This document shows, one piece after another, positions 1-8,039 of a DNA stretch of 64,000 nt. The position numbers and the translations under genes are program-made. The notes beneath the pieces are model-generated. The model saw only the letters and a list, made by a program, of their open reading frames with translations, was not told the DNA's origin and did no database searches. Origin of the DNA: CBDBZX01 sp965213645 (GTDB lineage Bacteria; Deinococcota; Deinococci; Deinococcales; Trueperaceae); NCBI GenBank assembly GCA_965213645.1, contig CBDBZX010000004.1, forward strand, positions 434,001 through 498,000, in the 5' to 3' direction. How positions within the stretch are numbered: the first letter of the stretch is position 1; the number at the start of each line of letters is the position of its first letter.

Positions 1-132
1 TGTGATCTCTAAAAGTTGCAAGATAACAGGTTGATCTTTACCTAACATATCGCCCGAAGCGATGCGGAAAAGTAGAGCGTAACCGATCTGTCCGGCTGCC
101 CCGGTAACTGCGACGCGCACAGGTTGTTTCAT
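1..132 (-). CDS. mdh: Malate dehydrogenase, N-terminal part (cut by window edge)
   Basis: Only the first 44 codons lie in the window. The translation begins MKQPVRVAVTGAAGQIGYAL and continues with a GKDQPVILQLLEI stretch, the Rossmann NAD-binding N-terminus of the Thermus/Deinococcus type of malate dehydrogenase, which interconverts malate and oxaloacetate in the TCA cycle. GAAGQIG (residues 10-16) is the dinucleotide-binding glycine motif. The ATG at 132 is preceded on the minus strand by an AGGAGG ribosome site, so this is a normally led transcript. It is transcribed away from the origin. The catalytic part is outside the window, so activity cannot be judged. Confidence 0.93.
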   Translation of the reverse strand, partial: MKQPVRVAVTGAAGQIGYALLFRIASGDMLGKDQPVILQLLEIT

Positions 133-271
133 GTGTTTCCTCCTCGAGATAACTTATTTAGAATGACCTAGTTTAGAATGACCTTTCGCCATTTGGCTTG
201 ATTATCCTAACACCATAAAAATGCGAGCCTATGGGGACAGATTCGCTAGGTACAATTCCAATTACTACGGA

Positions 272-287
272 TGTTTCACGTGAAACG
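272..287. promoter_or_regulatory. parS centromere site 1 (15/16)
   Basis: TGTTTCACGTGAAACG matches the parS palindrome TGTTTCACGTGAAACA except for the last base. It overlaps the region just after the parB stop codon (the stop ends at 288 on the minus strand). parS is the loading site of ParB clamps for chromosome segregation. Two perfect copies follow within 2.2 kb. Confidence 0.93.
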
Positions 288-1130
288 TTAGGCTTGATAA
301 TGGAGCAGCTCAAGCAACCGCTGCAACTCATCTTGTGAGTGAAAGTGAAGCTCTATTTTACCTTTATTACCGCCTAAAACCCTCACTCTTGTACCGATTT
401 GCCGCGCTAAGTCCGTTTCGATGTGCGTGTATCTTCCATCCGGCCTATCTTCTTTGCTCGTTCGAGGTGAAGAGGTGATGACTTGTCGCTTTAGTCCCTC
501 AGCTTCACGTACGGAGAGGTTGTTTTCGAGAATGCGCTCGAGCGCCCAGGTTCTGTCACTTTCGGGTTGAGCGAGAATCGCCCGCGCGTGTCCCGCGCTA
601 ATCGCGCGTTTTTCCAATGCTGATAGCGCGGCTTTTCCCAGTTGCAGAAGTCGCAATGTATTCGCTACTGCGCTCCGGCTCTTCCCTACTGCCTTCGCAA
701 CCTCCTCCTGGTTCATACCAAAATCCATCAATTGCTTGAACGCTTGCGCTTCCTCCACCGAGTTGAGGTTTTCACGCTGGACGTTCTCAATAATGGCGAT
801 CTCGAGCGTCTCTCTATCAGTTAAATCTCGGATAATAGCAGGAACAGTTTTAAGTCCCACTTGTTGCGCTGCCCGGAAACGCCGCTCGCCTGCAACGATC
901 TCATAGCCATTCTCCAATGGACGCACCAAAAGAGGTTGCAAGATTCCTTTTTGAGCGACTGAACTGGCGAGTTCGGCAATCGCTTCAGGGTCGATATATT
1001 TGCGAGGTTGGTAGCTCGAGACCGAGAGCGTGTCTACGGAGAGCTGGTCAACGCCCTTATCTTTATCCTTTTCGGTTTTCGGCAGCAGAGCGTCGAGCCC
1101 TCTGCCTAAGCTACTACGCTTGGCTGGCAC
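288..1130 (-). CDS. parB: ParB/Spo0J chromosome-partitioning CTPase
   Basis: ParB binds parS, loads as a CTP-dependent sliding clamp and works with ParA to segregate origins. The 280-residue protein starts with the typical KRSSLGRGLDALL segment. The ParB/Srx nucleotide domain is visible with GILQPLLVR (62-70), the CTP-binding GERRFRAA box (81-88) and ENVQRENLNSVEEA (115-128). A helix-turn-helix follows at about 139-163, and the C-terminal dimerisation segment ends the protein. The start codon is GTG. The first 17 bases overlap the end of parA, so the two are co-translated. Three parS sites lie at 272, 1938 and 2479. Confidence 0.96.
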   Translation of the reverse strand: MPAKRSSLGRGLDALLPKTEKDKDKGVDQLSVDTLSVSSYQPRKYIDPEAIAELASSVAQKGILQPLLVRPLENGYEIVAGERRFRAAQQVGLKTVPAIIRDLTDRETLEIAIIENVQRENLNSVEEAQAFKQLMDFGMNQEEVAKAVGKSRSAVANTLRLLQLGKAALSALEKRAISAGHARAILAQPESDRTWALERILENNLSVREAEGLKRQVITSSPRTSKEDRPDGRYTHIETDLARQIGTRVRVLGGNKGKIELHFHSQDELQRLLELLHYQA

Positions 1131-1872
1131 GTTCGATGACCTCCTCAGAGAGTTGGCGGTAAGCGGTCGCGCCAGACGAGGTTGGCGCGTAGGCGTAAAT
1201 CGGTTGACCGTACGAGGGCGCTTCGGCGAGGCGGACGTTGCGCGGAATCACCGCTTTGAAGACCAAATCGCCGAAGTGCTCACGGACGTTCTCTTCAACC
1301 TCTTGTGATAAGCGCGTGCGGCTGTCGAACATCGTAAGGAGAATCCCCAAGACCTGCAAATTCGGATTTAAGGAATCTTGCATCCGCTCCACCGTGTCCA
1401 TCATGCCTGCGATGCCCTCCAAAGCGTAATACTCCGTTTGCAAAGGGATAATAAGCTGATCTGCCGCCACGAGACCGTTAAGCGTCAGCGCCCCAATCGA
1501 AGGTGGCGCGTCCAGCACGATAAAGTCGAAGTTTGGACGCACGCCGATGAGCGCTTTGGTAAGGAGTTTGAAGTTCTCGGTTGTCGCGTCGAGTTCGACG
1601 GCTGCGCCCGAGAGGTCGGCGGAAGCGGGCATGACTTTGAGCTTTTCGATTTCGGTGTCTGTAATCACGCGCCGCGCCGACATATCGCCGATTAAAACGT
1701 CGTAAATGGTGCGTTCGGGATCGCGGATACCGACGCCACTACTCGCATTGCCTTGCGGGTCTAAGTCTACAAGTAGTACGCGGCGTTTTTCAGCGAGAGC
1801 GGCGGCAAGGTTGATGGCGCTCGTCGTTTTTCCGACGCCGCCCTTTTGATTGATTACTCCGATGGTCGGCAA
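1114..1872 (-). CDS. parA: ParA/Soj chromosome-partitioning ATPase
   Basis: ParA is the deviant-Walker ATPase that moves ParB-parS complexes over the nucleoid. The 252-residue protein has the signature KGGVGKTT at residues 10-17, with the extra lysine at the start of the P-loop, followed by the DLDPQGNASSG switch region and VLDAPPSIGALTLNGL. The start is TTG at 1872, supported by an AGGAGG site about seven bases upstream on the minus strand. It overlaps the end of rsmG by 19 bases and the start of parB by 17, so rsmG-parA-parB form one translationally coupled run. Confidence 0.96.
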   Translation of the reverse strand: MPTIGVINQKGGVGKTTSAINLAAALAEKRRVLLVDLDPQGNASSGVGIRDPERTIYDVLIGDMSARRVITDTEIEKLKVMPASADLSGAAVELDATTENFKLLTKALIGVRPNFDFIVLDAPPSIGALTLNGLVAADQLIIPLQTEYYALEGIAGMMDTVERMQDSLNPNLQVLGILLTMFDSRTRLSQEVEENVREHFGDLVFKAVIPRNVRLAEAPSYGQPIYAYAPTSSGATAYRQLSEEVIERASQA

Positions 1873-2495
1873 TGCAATCCTCCTGGAAGGCTGATTGCGA
1901 CTAGCGTACCACGTGTTTTGAGTGGTGTAGCCGATATTGTTTCACGTGAAACAGTAGGGGAGTGGTTAGGGTTGGCGACACTTAACTTTTCTTGTAGTTC
2001 TATAACCTCTTCGTTGTAGCCGTCACCTTTTCGAGATATTAAAAAGATGCTTCCAGCATGTAAATGACGTGTAAGGCAATAAAGGTCAAATAATCGGCCC
2101 ACCGCCTGTGCCGTTATCCAAGTCACAAGCGGTTGTTGCCATGTTGTTACGTCCTCAGCTACAACCTTTACATTCTCGAGTCCAAGTTGACTCACTACAA
2201 TCTTCAGAAAACTCGCTCGTTTCTGCCGCCGTTCAACCAAAGTGATGGGATGGTCTGGAAACTGAACGGCTAAAGGGATACCAGGCAAGCCGACACCTGA
2301 ACCTATATCTAAGATTCGGTGGTGGGGCTCGAGCCGCTCCCGCATAAACTCTGCATAGGCGAGGCTATCGGCTACCTTATCTCCTAATCCCTCAACAGCA
2401 ACGCCCGACATGAGGTCGAGCGTCGTGTGATAGCGCCGAATGAGGTCAGCGTACTGGTTAAGTTGTTCAGCCTGACGCTGTTTCACGTGAAACAT
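1854..2495 (-). CDS. rsmG: 16S rRNA (guanine-527-N7)-methyltransferase RsmG (GidB)
   Basis: RsmG methylates G527 of 16S rRNA using S-adenosylmethionine. The 213-residue protein carries the class I methyltransferase glycine motif LDIGSGVGLPGIPLA near residues 62-76 and the LVERRQKRASFL segment that follows in this family. The ATG at 2495 is the first base triplet of a reading through a parS site, giving the N-terminus MFHVKQ. A second parS (1938-1953) lies near the C-terminus and is translated as VSRET. The gene overlaps mnmG upstream by 29 bases and parA downstream by 19. Confidence 0.95.
   Translation of the reverse strand: MFHVKQRQAEQLNQYADLIRRYHTTLDLMSGVAVEGLGDKVADSLAYAEFMRERLEPHHRILDIGSGVGLPGIPLAVQFPDHPITLVERRQKRASFLKIVVSQLGLENVKVVAEDVTTWQQPLVTWITAQAVGRLFDLYCLTRHLHAGSIFLISRKGDGYNEEVIELQEKLSVANPNHSPTVSRETISATPLKTRGTLVAISLPGGLHCRPSE
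1938..1953. promoter_or_regulatory. parS centromere site 2 (perfect 16-mer)
   Basis: TGTTTCACGTGAAACA lies inside the 3' part of rsmG and is read there in frame as V-S-R-E-T. It is the ParB nucleation sequence; the coding frame is compatible with keeping the palindrome exact. Confidence 0.96.
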
Positions 2496-4317
2496 TTACA
2501 AGTTTTCCGAGTGATGGTTTGCCGTGCATTTTGGCGTAGATAAGCAACGCGGTTACGTCGCTATCCCGCACGCCGCGAATACGCTGTGCTGCCCCAAGCG
2601 TAGCGGGCTGATGCCGTTTTAATATCTCGCCGCCTTCTTTAGAGAGACTCGAGACCCGCTCGAAATCCACCGACTGCAAACTCAGCGACTCGTAATCTTT
2701 TCGCGCCTCGAGTTCCTTCTGGCTCCGCGCGATGTACGCCGCATATTTGACCAGAATCTCTGCTTTCTTCTGCTCTTCAGCGCTCAAGTCCTCTGGACTT
2801 TCTCCCACTAATCCGATGACCTCTTTATACGTCATCCCAGGGCGGCAGATGATTTTACTCGCTAAGGTTCCTTCATGGCGAGTCTTACTGAGGCGTTCGA
2901 CTTCGCGAGCGACTCGAGCCTCGCTCACCTGAACTTCGGCAAGTTGCTCATCGCTCACCAAACCCCAAGCATGTCCGATAGGGGAGAGGCGCTCGAGTGC
3001 GTTATCCTGACGGTGCAACAACCGATACTCGTTGCGAGAGGTCAGCATACGATACGGTTCATTGATGCCCCAACGAACCAAGTCGTCCAGCATCACGCCG
3101 ATGTAGCCTTGGTCACGGCGAATGCTGACAGGCTCTTGGTTGTTTGAGAACCGCGCCGCGTTGACACCCGCAACAAAGCCTTGCGTCGCCGCCTCTTCAT
3201 AACCGCTCGTTCCGTTAATCTGCCCTGCGCTGAAAAGACCGGGTAGCTTTTTAGACATCAGCGTGATGTCGAGCTGCGTCGGGTCGAGCGCGTCGTACTC
3301 CACCGCGTAGGCGTAGCGCTGAATCACCGCATTTTCAAAACCGGGCAGCGTGCGAATCATATCGTCTTGTAAATAGGGGGGCATAGAGCTCGAGAACCCC
3401 TGTAAGTACACTTCACTCGTCTCAATCCCGTCGGGCTCAACGAACAAGAGGTGTCTGTTCTTATCGGAGAAGCGCACCACTTTATCCTCAATAGAGGGGC
3501 AATAGCGCGGACCTTGCCCTTCGATGACGCCGCCGTACATGGCGGAATGCTCGAGGTTTTCGTTAATTAGCTTGTGCGTCTGCGGCGTCGTGTGCGTGAG
3601 CCAGGTCGGGCTGCTCGTCGTTTTCGCACCAGGTTGACCCGTAAAAGAGGCGACGGGGCTGTCAGCAGGAACAACGTCTAACACAGAGAAATCCACTGAA
3701 TCCGAGCGGATGCGCGGCGGCGTGCCTGTTTTGAAACGCAAGAGATTGTGACCCGTCGCGGTAAGACTGTGTGACAAGTGACGCGCTGGCGCTTCCCCTT
3801 GCCGCCCCGCTTCGCGCTGCTGCTTGCCGTACCAGACGACACCTCTGAGAAAGGTTCCTGTGCAGAGCACGACACTAGGTGCATTCAATTCGCGCCCGTC
3901 GGTCAGTGACACACCTCTTAATACGTCGTCCTCAACGAGAAGTGCCGCTACCTCACCACGCACGATGTCGATGCCATCCGTGTTCTCGATAAGCCGCCGC
4001 GCTGCAGTTGCATAACCGTCGCGCTCGTTTTGCACGCGAAGCGACTGCACCGCTGGACCTTTACTCGCGTTGAGCGTGCGGGCGTGAATGGCGGTCTCAT
4101 CGGCTAGTTTGCCCATCACCCCACCGAGTGCATGAAGCTCGAAGACGAGCTGAGACTTGCCAGGTCCGCCAATCGCGGGATTACACGGCATCAAGCCGAT
4201 TTTGTTGGGGTCAGGGATGGTGAGCGCCACCGCCGCGCCGAGCTTCGCCGCCGCGTGCGCCGCTTCGATGCCTGCGTGACCGCCGCCCACTACTATGACG
4301 TCATAATCGTACATCAT
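2467..4317 (-). CDS. mnmG: tRNA uridine-5-carboxymethylaminomethyl modification enzyme MnmG (GidA)
   Basis: MnmG is the FAD-dependent partner of MnmE in modifying uridine-34 of certain tRNAs. At 616 residues it has normal length. The N-terminal FAD motif is VVGGGHAGIEAAHAAAKLG, followed by MPCNPAIGGPGKS and later the RLLHRQDNA segment and the C-terminal helical domain with LSKEGGEILKRHQPATLGAA. Two adjacent ATG codons (4317 and 4314) follow a GGAG site; either could be used. The last codons read N-V-S-R-E-T across a parS site shared with the start of rsmG. MnmE is not in the window. Confidence 0.97.
   Translation of the reverse strand: MMYDYDVIVVGGGHAGIEAAHAAAKLGAAVALTIPDPNKIGLMPCNPAIGGPGKSQLVFELHALGGVMGKLADETAIHARTLNASKGPAVQSLRVQNERDGYATAARRLIENTDGIDIVRGEVAALLVEDDVLRGVSLTDGRELNAPSVVLCTGTFLRGVVWYGKQQREAGRQGEAPARHLSHSLTATGHNLLRFKTGTPPRIRSDSVDFSVLDVVPADSPVASFTGQPGAKTTSSPTWLTHTTPQTHKLINENLEHSAMYGGVIEGQGPRYCPSIEDKVVRFSDKNRHLLFVEPDGIETSEVYLQGFSSSMPPYLQDDMIRTLPGFENAVIQRYAYAVEYDALDPTQLDITLMSKKLPGLFSAGQINGTSGYEEAATQGFVAGVNAARFSNNQEPVSIRRDQGYIGVMLDDLVRWGINEPYRMLTSRNEYRLLHRQDNALERLSPIGHAWGLVSDEQLAEVQVSEARVAREVERLSKTRHEGTLASKIICRPGMTYKEVIGLVGESPEDLSAEEQKKAEILVKYAAYIARSQKELEARKDYESLSLQSVDFERVSSLSKEGGEILKRHQPATLGAAQRIRGVRDSDVTALLIYAKMHGKPSLGKLVNVSRETASG
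2479..2494. promoter_or_regulatory. parS centromere site 3 (perfect, in the mnmG/rsmG overlap)
   Basis: TGTTTCACGTGAAACA falls in the 29-base overlap of two genes. In mnmG it is read as V-S-R-E-T near the C-terminus; in rsmG it is read as F-H-V-K-Q directly after the start Met. The palindrome is thus constrained by ParB and by two reading frames. Confidence 0.96.
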
Positions 4318-4454
4318 TTCTCCATCAGGTTAGAACGTTTGTGTATTTCGTCTAAAAGGATTCTCGTTCGCTTGTAGAGAAACCTCGAGTAAGACACTAC
4401 TCTATCACATTTTTTAATAGAGAGCTTGTCAGGGTTTTGTAGTTTTGCAGCCTG

Positions 4455-4602
4455 TCAGCGGGTCAGCTAAGTGCTTCGATCCAAATAACCTAAACTATTT
4501 TGCTGAAGTTTTACGCTCGAGACGAGAACCGCGAACTTTTCTAGTTCAGATTATTTCTACACCTCTACTTAGTCAGGAAAATCTGAAATGCTGACTAGCT
4601 GA
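4455..4602. repeat. Inverted-repeat-bounded segment
   Basis: The ends are TCAGCGGGTCAGC (4455-4467) and GCTGACTAGCTGA (4590-4602), which pair at 11 of 13 positions. The right end plus following bases (GCTGACTAGCTGATACC) resembles words in three other spacers: GCTGACCGGCTGATACG at about 36041, and GACCAGATGATACCTGC at 32574 and 61294. This suggests one scattered family of non-coding elements; the function is unknown. Confidence 0.45.
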
Positions 4603-4618
4603 TACCAGACTGAAGAAG

Positions 4619-4688
4619 GGATGGCACAACGTGAGGGCGTCTGAAGTTACGCACATAGTGCGCTTGAGAATGTCACGTTGCGCCATCC
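4619..4688. repeat. Long stem-loop upstream of dnaA
   Basis: Arms GGATGGCACAACGTGA (4619-4634) and TCACGTTGCGCCATCC (4673-4688) pair at 15 of 16 positions around a 38-base loop, which holds a second small hairpin, CGCAC-ATA-GTGCG (4650-4662). There is no T-run, so it is not a standard terminator. It may be a mobile repeat, a protein site or a structured leader RNA of dnaA. Confidence 0.6.
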
Positions 4689-4811
4689 TCAAATCACTTT
4701 GGTATGACATGCTTGTTCGCTTGCTTCCTGAAACTTAGCTGCCCCTCACCTTAAATCTGTTAAACTACCTCTCTGTACTTTTAGCGATATATTTCGTGCA
4801 GGCGACTTAAT

Positions 4812-6209
4812 ATGGACGACAAGGGCAATTGGCGGCGAGCGAATAGGGGTCAGGTAGGGATGAGAGCGTCAACAACATCACGGAGCGATCCCATCTGGGA
4901 CGATATTTTAGAGTTCGTTAAGCAGCGGATTCCTGAGGTTGAGTTTCGGACTTGGTTCACGCAGGTGCAGCCGCTCGGCATCGAAGACGGGGTCTTCATG
5001 CTGGGCGTCCCTCACTCCTTCGCCAAAGATTGGCTCAAAAATCACTATAGCGGCGTCATAGAAGAAGCGCTCAGGCACTTCGGCGCACCGAGCCCCCGCG
5101 TTGGCTTTCAGGTCATCGCCGCCAAGCCTTCCGAACAGCAGGATATGTTTAATACGTCTCCTACTTCGGAAGAAGCCGCGCCAACCGTCAATAAGCCAAG
5201 GCTCAACCCTAAGTACAACTTCACCAACTTCGTCGTCGGCCCCAACAACAACCTCTCACACGCCGCCGCCATCGCTGTTGCCGAAGCGCCCGGACGAGCT
5301 TACAATCCACTTTTCGTCTATGGCGACTCTGGTCTAGGTAAGACCCACCTCATGCACGCCGTCGGTCACGCTGTCGCAGATCGCTTCGCCAAGCTCCACG
5401 TCGAATACGTCACCACCGAAGCCTTTACCAATGATCTCATCAACGCGATTCGCGAAGACAAGATGACAGCGTTTCGGGACCGCTACCGCAGCATCGACCT
5501 CTTGCTCGTGGACGACGTGCAGTTCATCGCCGGTAAAGAGCGCACGCAAGAGGAGTTCTTCCACACCTTTAACGCACTCTACGAATCGGGCAAGCAGATT
5601 ATCCTCTCGTCCGACAGACCGCCGAAAGATATTCCTACGCTCGAGAACCGCCTGCGCAGCCGCTTCGAGTGGGGGCTCATCACCGATATTCAAGCGCCGG
5701 AGTTGGAGACCCGCATCGCTATCCTCAAAATGAATGCAGAATATCGCGGTGTCAAAATTCCACCCGACGTGATCGACTACATTGCCCGGCAAGTGACTTC
5801 AAATATTCGCGAGTTGGAAGGTGCGTTGGTGCGCGTCATCGTTTTCGCCAGTATGAACCAGACGCAACTGAGCCGCCAGACCGCCGTGAGCGCTCTCTCG
5901 GACGTATTCGCGCCAAGCGAACTCAACCTAACGATGGACGAAATCATCAAGGCGGCAGCGCATCACTTCGAAGTCGAAGCGGGCGATCTGCGCTCGAAGG
6001 GGAGACGCCACGAACTCGTCGTGCCGCGTCAAGTAGCGATGTACCTAATTCGCGAGTTCACCCCGCACTCGTACCCCGAAATTGGTCAGTTTTTCACCGG
6101 GCGTGACCACTCGACGGTGATGTATGCGGTGCAAAAGGTCACCGAGCAGATGGCGAAGGATAGGGAGTTGGAGGAGCGGATTTTGGCGATTAAGGCTGAT
6201 TTGCTCTAA
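4812..6209 (+). CDS. dnaA: Chromosomal replication initiator DnaA
   Basis: DnaA binds the box cluster at 7504-7698, oligomerises with ATP and opens the origin. The 465-residue protein shows the N-terminal helicase-loading domain (about 27-90), a variable linker, an AAA+ core with Walker A GDSGLGKT (171-178) and Walker B LLLVDDVQF (230-238), and a C-terminal DNA-binding domain with the signature TGRDHSTVMYA. Conservation begins at about residue 26, so the ATG at 4860, which follows a GGTAGGG stretch, is a possible alternative start to 4812. Unlike many genomes, dnaA is not directly followed by dnaN: two genes and the origin lie between. Confidence 0.97.
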   Translation: MDDKGNWRRANRGQVGMRASTTSRSDPIWDDILEFVKQRIPEVEFRTWFTQVQPLGIEDGVFMLGVPHSFAKDWLKNHYSGVIEEALRHFGAPSPRVGFQVIAAKPSEQQDMFNTSPTSEEAAPTVNKPRLNPKYNFTNFVVGPNNNLSHAAAIAVAEAPGRAYNPLFVYGDSGLGKTHLMHAVGHAVADRFAKLHVEYVTTEAFTNDLINAIREDKMTAFRDRYRSIDLLLVDDVQFIAGKERTQEEFFHTFNALYESGKQIILSSDRPPKDIPTLENRLRSRFEWGLITDIQAPELETRIAILKMNAEYRGVKIPPDVIDYIARQVTSNIRELEGALVRVIVFASMNQTQLSRQTAVSALSDVFAPSELNLTMDEIIKAAAHHFEVEAGDLRSKGRRHELVVPRQVAMYLIREFTPHSYPEIGQFFTGRDHSTVMYAVQKVTEQMAKDRELEERILAIKADLL

Positions 6210-6265
6210 ATCGACCTTCTTCAAAAGGTACTTTCTCTATAGGTTGTAAGCTCAAAACAAAGAAG

Positions 6266-6300
6266 TTGTACTTTACATCTATTTTGTTGTACAGTACAAC
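6266..6300 (+). promoter_or_regulatory. Promoter with overlapping palindromic operator, MarR gene
   Basis: A -35 TTGTAC (6266-6271) and a -10 TACAGT (6290-6295) are 18 bases apart. The -10 is buried in the palindrome GTTGTACAGTACAAC (6286-6300), and its half-site GTTGTAC recurs at 6265-6271 over the -35. The predicted transcription start is base 6302, the A of the ATG, so the mRNA would be leaderless. Self-repression by the MarR product is the simplest reading (inference). Confidence 0.7.
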
Positions 6301-6301
6301 T

Positions 6302-6778
6302 ATGTCCTCACGAAAGACCTCTCTAGTAGAAAAAGAAGCTGTGGATGCTTACGAACTCGAGCACACCCTAGCCGCCTTCATTCGCGCTTTTGGTCTACAT
6401 CAAGCCGGGCAAACCCCCTGCGGTGTAAGTGTCAGCGTTTCGGAAGCGCATACGTTGACCGAACTCGCTCGCACGGACGGTCTCACGCAGAGTGAACTCG
6501 TGAGCTTTCTCAGGCTCGAGAAGAGCACTGTCAGCCGCTTAGTCAAGGGATTGGCTAAACGAAACTGGATCACGCGCGACGCTCACCCGACGGATGGACG
6601 CGCTCAACTTCTCAAACTTACCTCGGAAGGAGAGAAAAAAGCTACTCACATCGCTGCCGCGCGTAGAGAAAAATTCGCTGCACTGACTCAAGCACTGCCC
6701 GAAACAAAACGTGACGCTGTTCTAGCAGCACTCAGCACCTTAGTGGAGGCAATTCATGAATCTGAACAAGTATCCTAA
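6302..6778 (+). CDS. MarR-family transcriptional regulator
   Basis: The 158-residue protein is a winged-helix regulator. The helix-turn-helix runs through LTQSELVSFLRLEKSTVSRL and the wing through HPTDGRAQLLKLTSEG, both typical of MarR. The start at 6302 is chosen because a -10 hexamer ends seven bases before it; an upstream in-frame ATG at 6266 lies within the promoter. A palindromic operator covers the promoter. The stop overlaps the next gene by 23 bases, so the two genes form a coupled pair. There is one cysteine (in TPCGVS), which might respond to oxidation, but this is a guess; the ligand is unknown. Confidence 0.88.
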   Translation: MSSRKTSLVEKEAVDAYELEHTLAAFIRAFGLHQAGQTPCGVSVSVSEAHTLTELARTDGLTQSELVSFLRLEKSTVSRLVKGLAKRNWITRDAHPTDGRAQLLKLTSEGEKKATHIAAARREKFAALTQALPETKRDAVLAALSTLVEAIHESEQVS

Positions 6779-7304
6779 ATTCGCGGGTTTTGTTTTACTC
6801 ACTGTTGTTTTAGCGGTTTTAGTCGTTGTGCAAGCCCAGAGAGAACACAATAGCGCCGAACATTCTCAGCACAACTCGGACCACAATATGCAACAGAGCG
6901 AAGATTCCACCTTTGCTGAACGCGAACAAGAAGTCATGCCTTTCAATTTAGACACGACCCTCCACATCTTTCAAGATACGGCGATAGGCGGCGTACAGCG
7001 CGTAACCGCTAATGACCCGAACGATACCGAGAACACCGCGCTCATACGTTCACACCTTAGGGAAGAAGCGGCACGCTTTGCCAGAGGTGACTTCGCTGAC
7101 CCGAGCTATTTACACGGAGAGGAGATGCCGGGGCTGAGCGAACTCGAGCGAGCCGGAGAAGCAAACCAGCTCACCGTAAGCTACAGCGATACAGAGAACG
7201 GTGGAGAAATCGTATATAGCTCGGAGGAGGCTGATGTCATCATCGCGCTACACCTCTGGTTCCAAGCTCAGGTCACCGACCACAGAGACCACGCCACAAA
7301 TTGA
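6756..7304 (+). CDS. Secreted or membrane-anchored protein paired with the MarR regulator
   Basis: The 182-residue protein has an N-terminal hydrophobic segment (about 9-27) that should act as signal peptide or anchor, then a His/Gln/Asn-rich linker (about 30-50), then a globular domain beginning MPFNLDTTLHIFQD and containing ALIRSHLREEAARFARGDF and HGEEMPGLSEL. Similar small proteins are, as I recall, often mislabelled aspartate carbamoyltransferase in databases; nothing here supports that enzyme. The ATG has a GGAGG site seven bases upstream, inside the marR gene. Role unknown; the coupling suggests it belongs to whatever the MarR senses. Confidence 0.8.
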   Translation: MNLNKYPKFAGFVLLTVVLAVLVVVQAQREHNSAEHSQHNSDHNMQQSEDSTFAEREQEVMPFNLDTTLHIFQDTAIGGVQRVTANDPNDTENTALIRSHLREEAARFARGDFADPSYLHGEEMPGLSELERAGEANQLTVSYSDTENGGEIVYSSEEADVIIALHLWFQAQVTDHRDHATN

Positions 7305-7503
7305 GATACATTTAGCGTCAACCCGACCTCTTACCAAACGATTCCACACCGAGGTAGAGGTGAGCAAAATGAGTTCACCTCTACCTCTTCAATATCATAT
7401 TTTTGTATCGCAAATTCTACCAAAATATACGCCATTTACACTCATATTCCATTAAATTTGCACGTGTATCTATCATCAAACAAATAATTTACACATCTAC
7501 ACC

Positions 7504-7698
7504 TGTGGATAACTCTGTGGATAAGCTGTGGATATCCTGTTGATAAACTGTGGATAACTAGGGGTTTTTCACCCCCTGTGGATAGCTGTGGATAACTTGG
7601 GTAGTTATCCACAGGCAAAGGCGAGTTATCCACAAAATTATCCACAGGCACTTTACTGTCCTGGACGGAGGAAAGTATAGTTATCCACACTATCCACA
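7504..7698. promoter_or_regulatory. DnaA-box cluster (12 boxes)
   Basis: Plus-strand boxes TGTGGATAA start at 7504, 7516, 7549 and 7587, with variants at 7527 (TGTGGATAT), 7538 (TGTTGATAA) and 7577 (TGTGGATAG). Minus-strand boxes TTATCCACA start at 7605, 7626, 7638 and 7681, with a variant at 7690 (CTATCCACA). Seven boxes thus face right and five face left, meeting at about 7600. Eight are perfect. Spacing on the left is 11-12 bases, about one helical turn. Confidence 0.95.
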
Positions 7699-8033
7699 GG
7701 CCCTACTATAGAGTGTTATAAACTTTTCAAAATTTTTGTTTCGTCAACCGTAAAGTCTTAGGTAAAGAGCGCGTTCTCATAATCCAACGAAAAAAGAGAA
7801 GCTGAAAAGAGAGTAATCAAAGGGTCAACTTCAAGGAACTTTCAAAACCAAAAAACCTCTTAGAAGATACTTCAACCTCTTCTCTAAAAAGCTAACTCGT
7901 TAGCCTCGAGAGCGGTGCAAAATTTCTCGCTTTTCAGATTAACCTCTCTGTATTCTCCAACCTCTTAAAACCTCTTCCGCTTCACTTTCCCCTGGTTTCT
8001 CTCCAATCGCTTTTTAACCGCGCCAATTTTCGG

Positions 8034-8039
8034 TATGCT
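8034..8039 (+). promoter_or_regulatory. -10 element of dnaN
   Basis: TATGCT ends eight bases before the ATG at 8047. The ATG inside this hexamer (8035) is in frame with dnaN and would be called as a start by automatic methods, but it most likely belongs to the promoter. Confidence 0.6.

Larger units (their letters stand above)
4318..4811. other. mnmG-dnaA divergent intergenic region
   Basis: This 494-base spacer separates minus-strand mnmG from plus-strand dnaA. No coding sequence is supported and I see no TTATCCACA box, so the origin is not here. It contains two structured pieces described separately, at 4455-4602 and 4619-4688. A possible dnaA -10 is TAAACT at about 4760-4765, with no convincing -35. 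Confidence 0.6.

Noticed and set aside
7698..7720. DnaA-trio-like TAG words beside the last DnaA box
   Set aside because: CTACTATAG after a GC-rich patch is suggestive, but too short and irregular to call.
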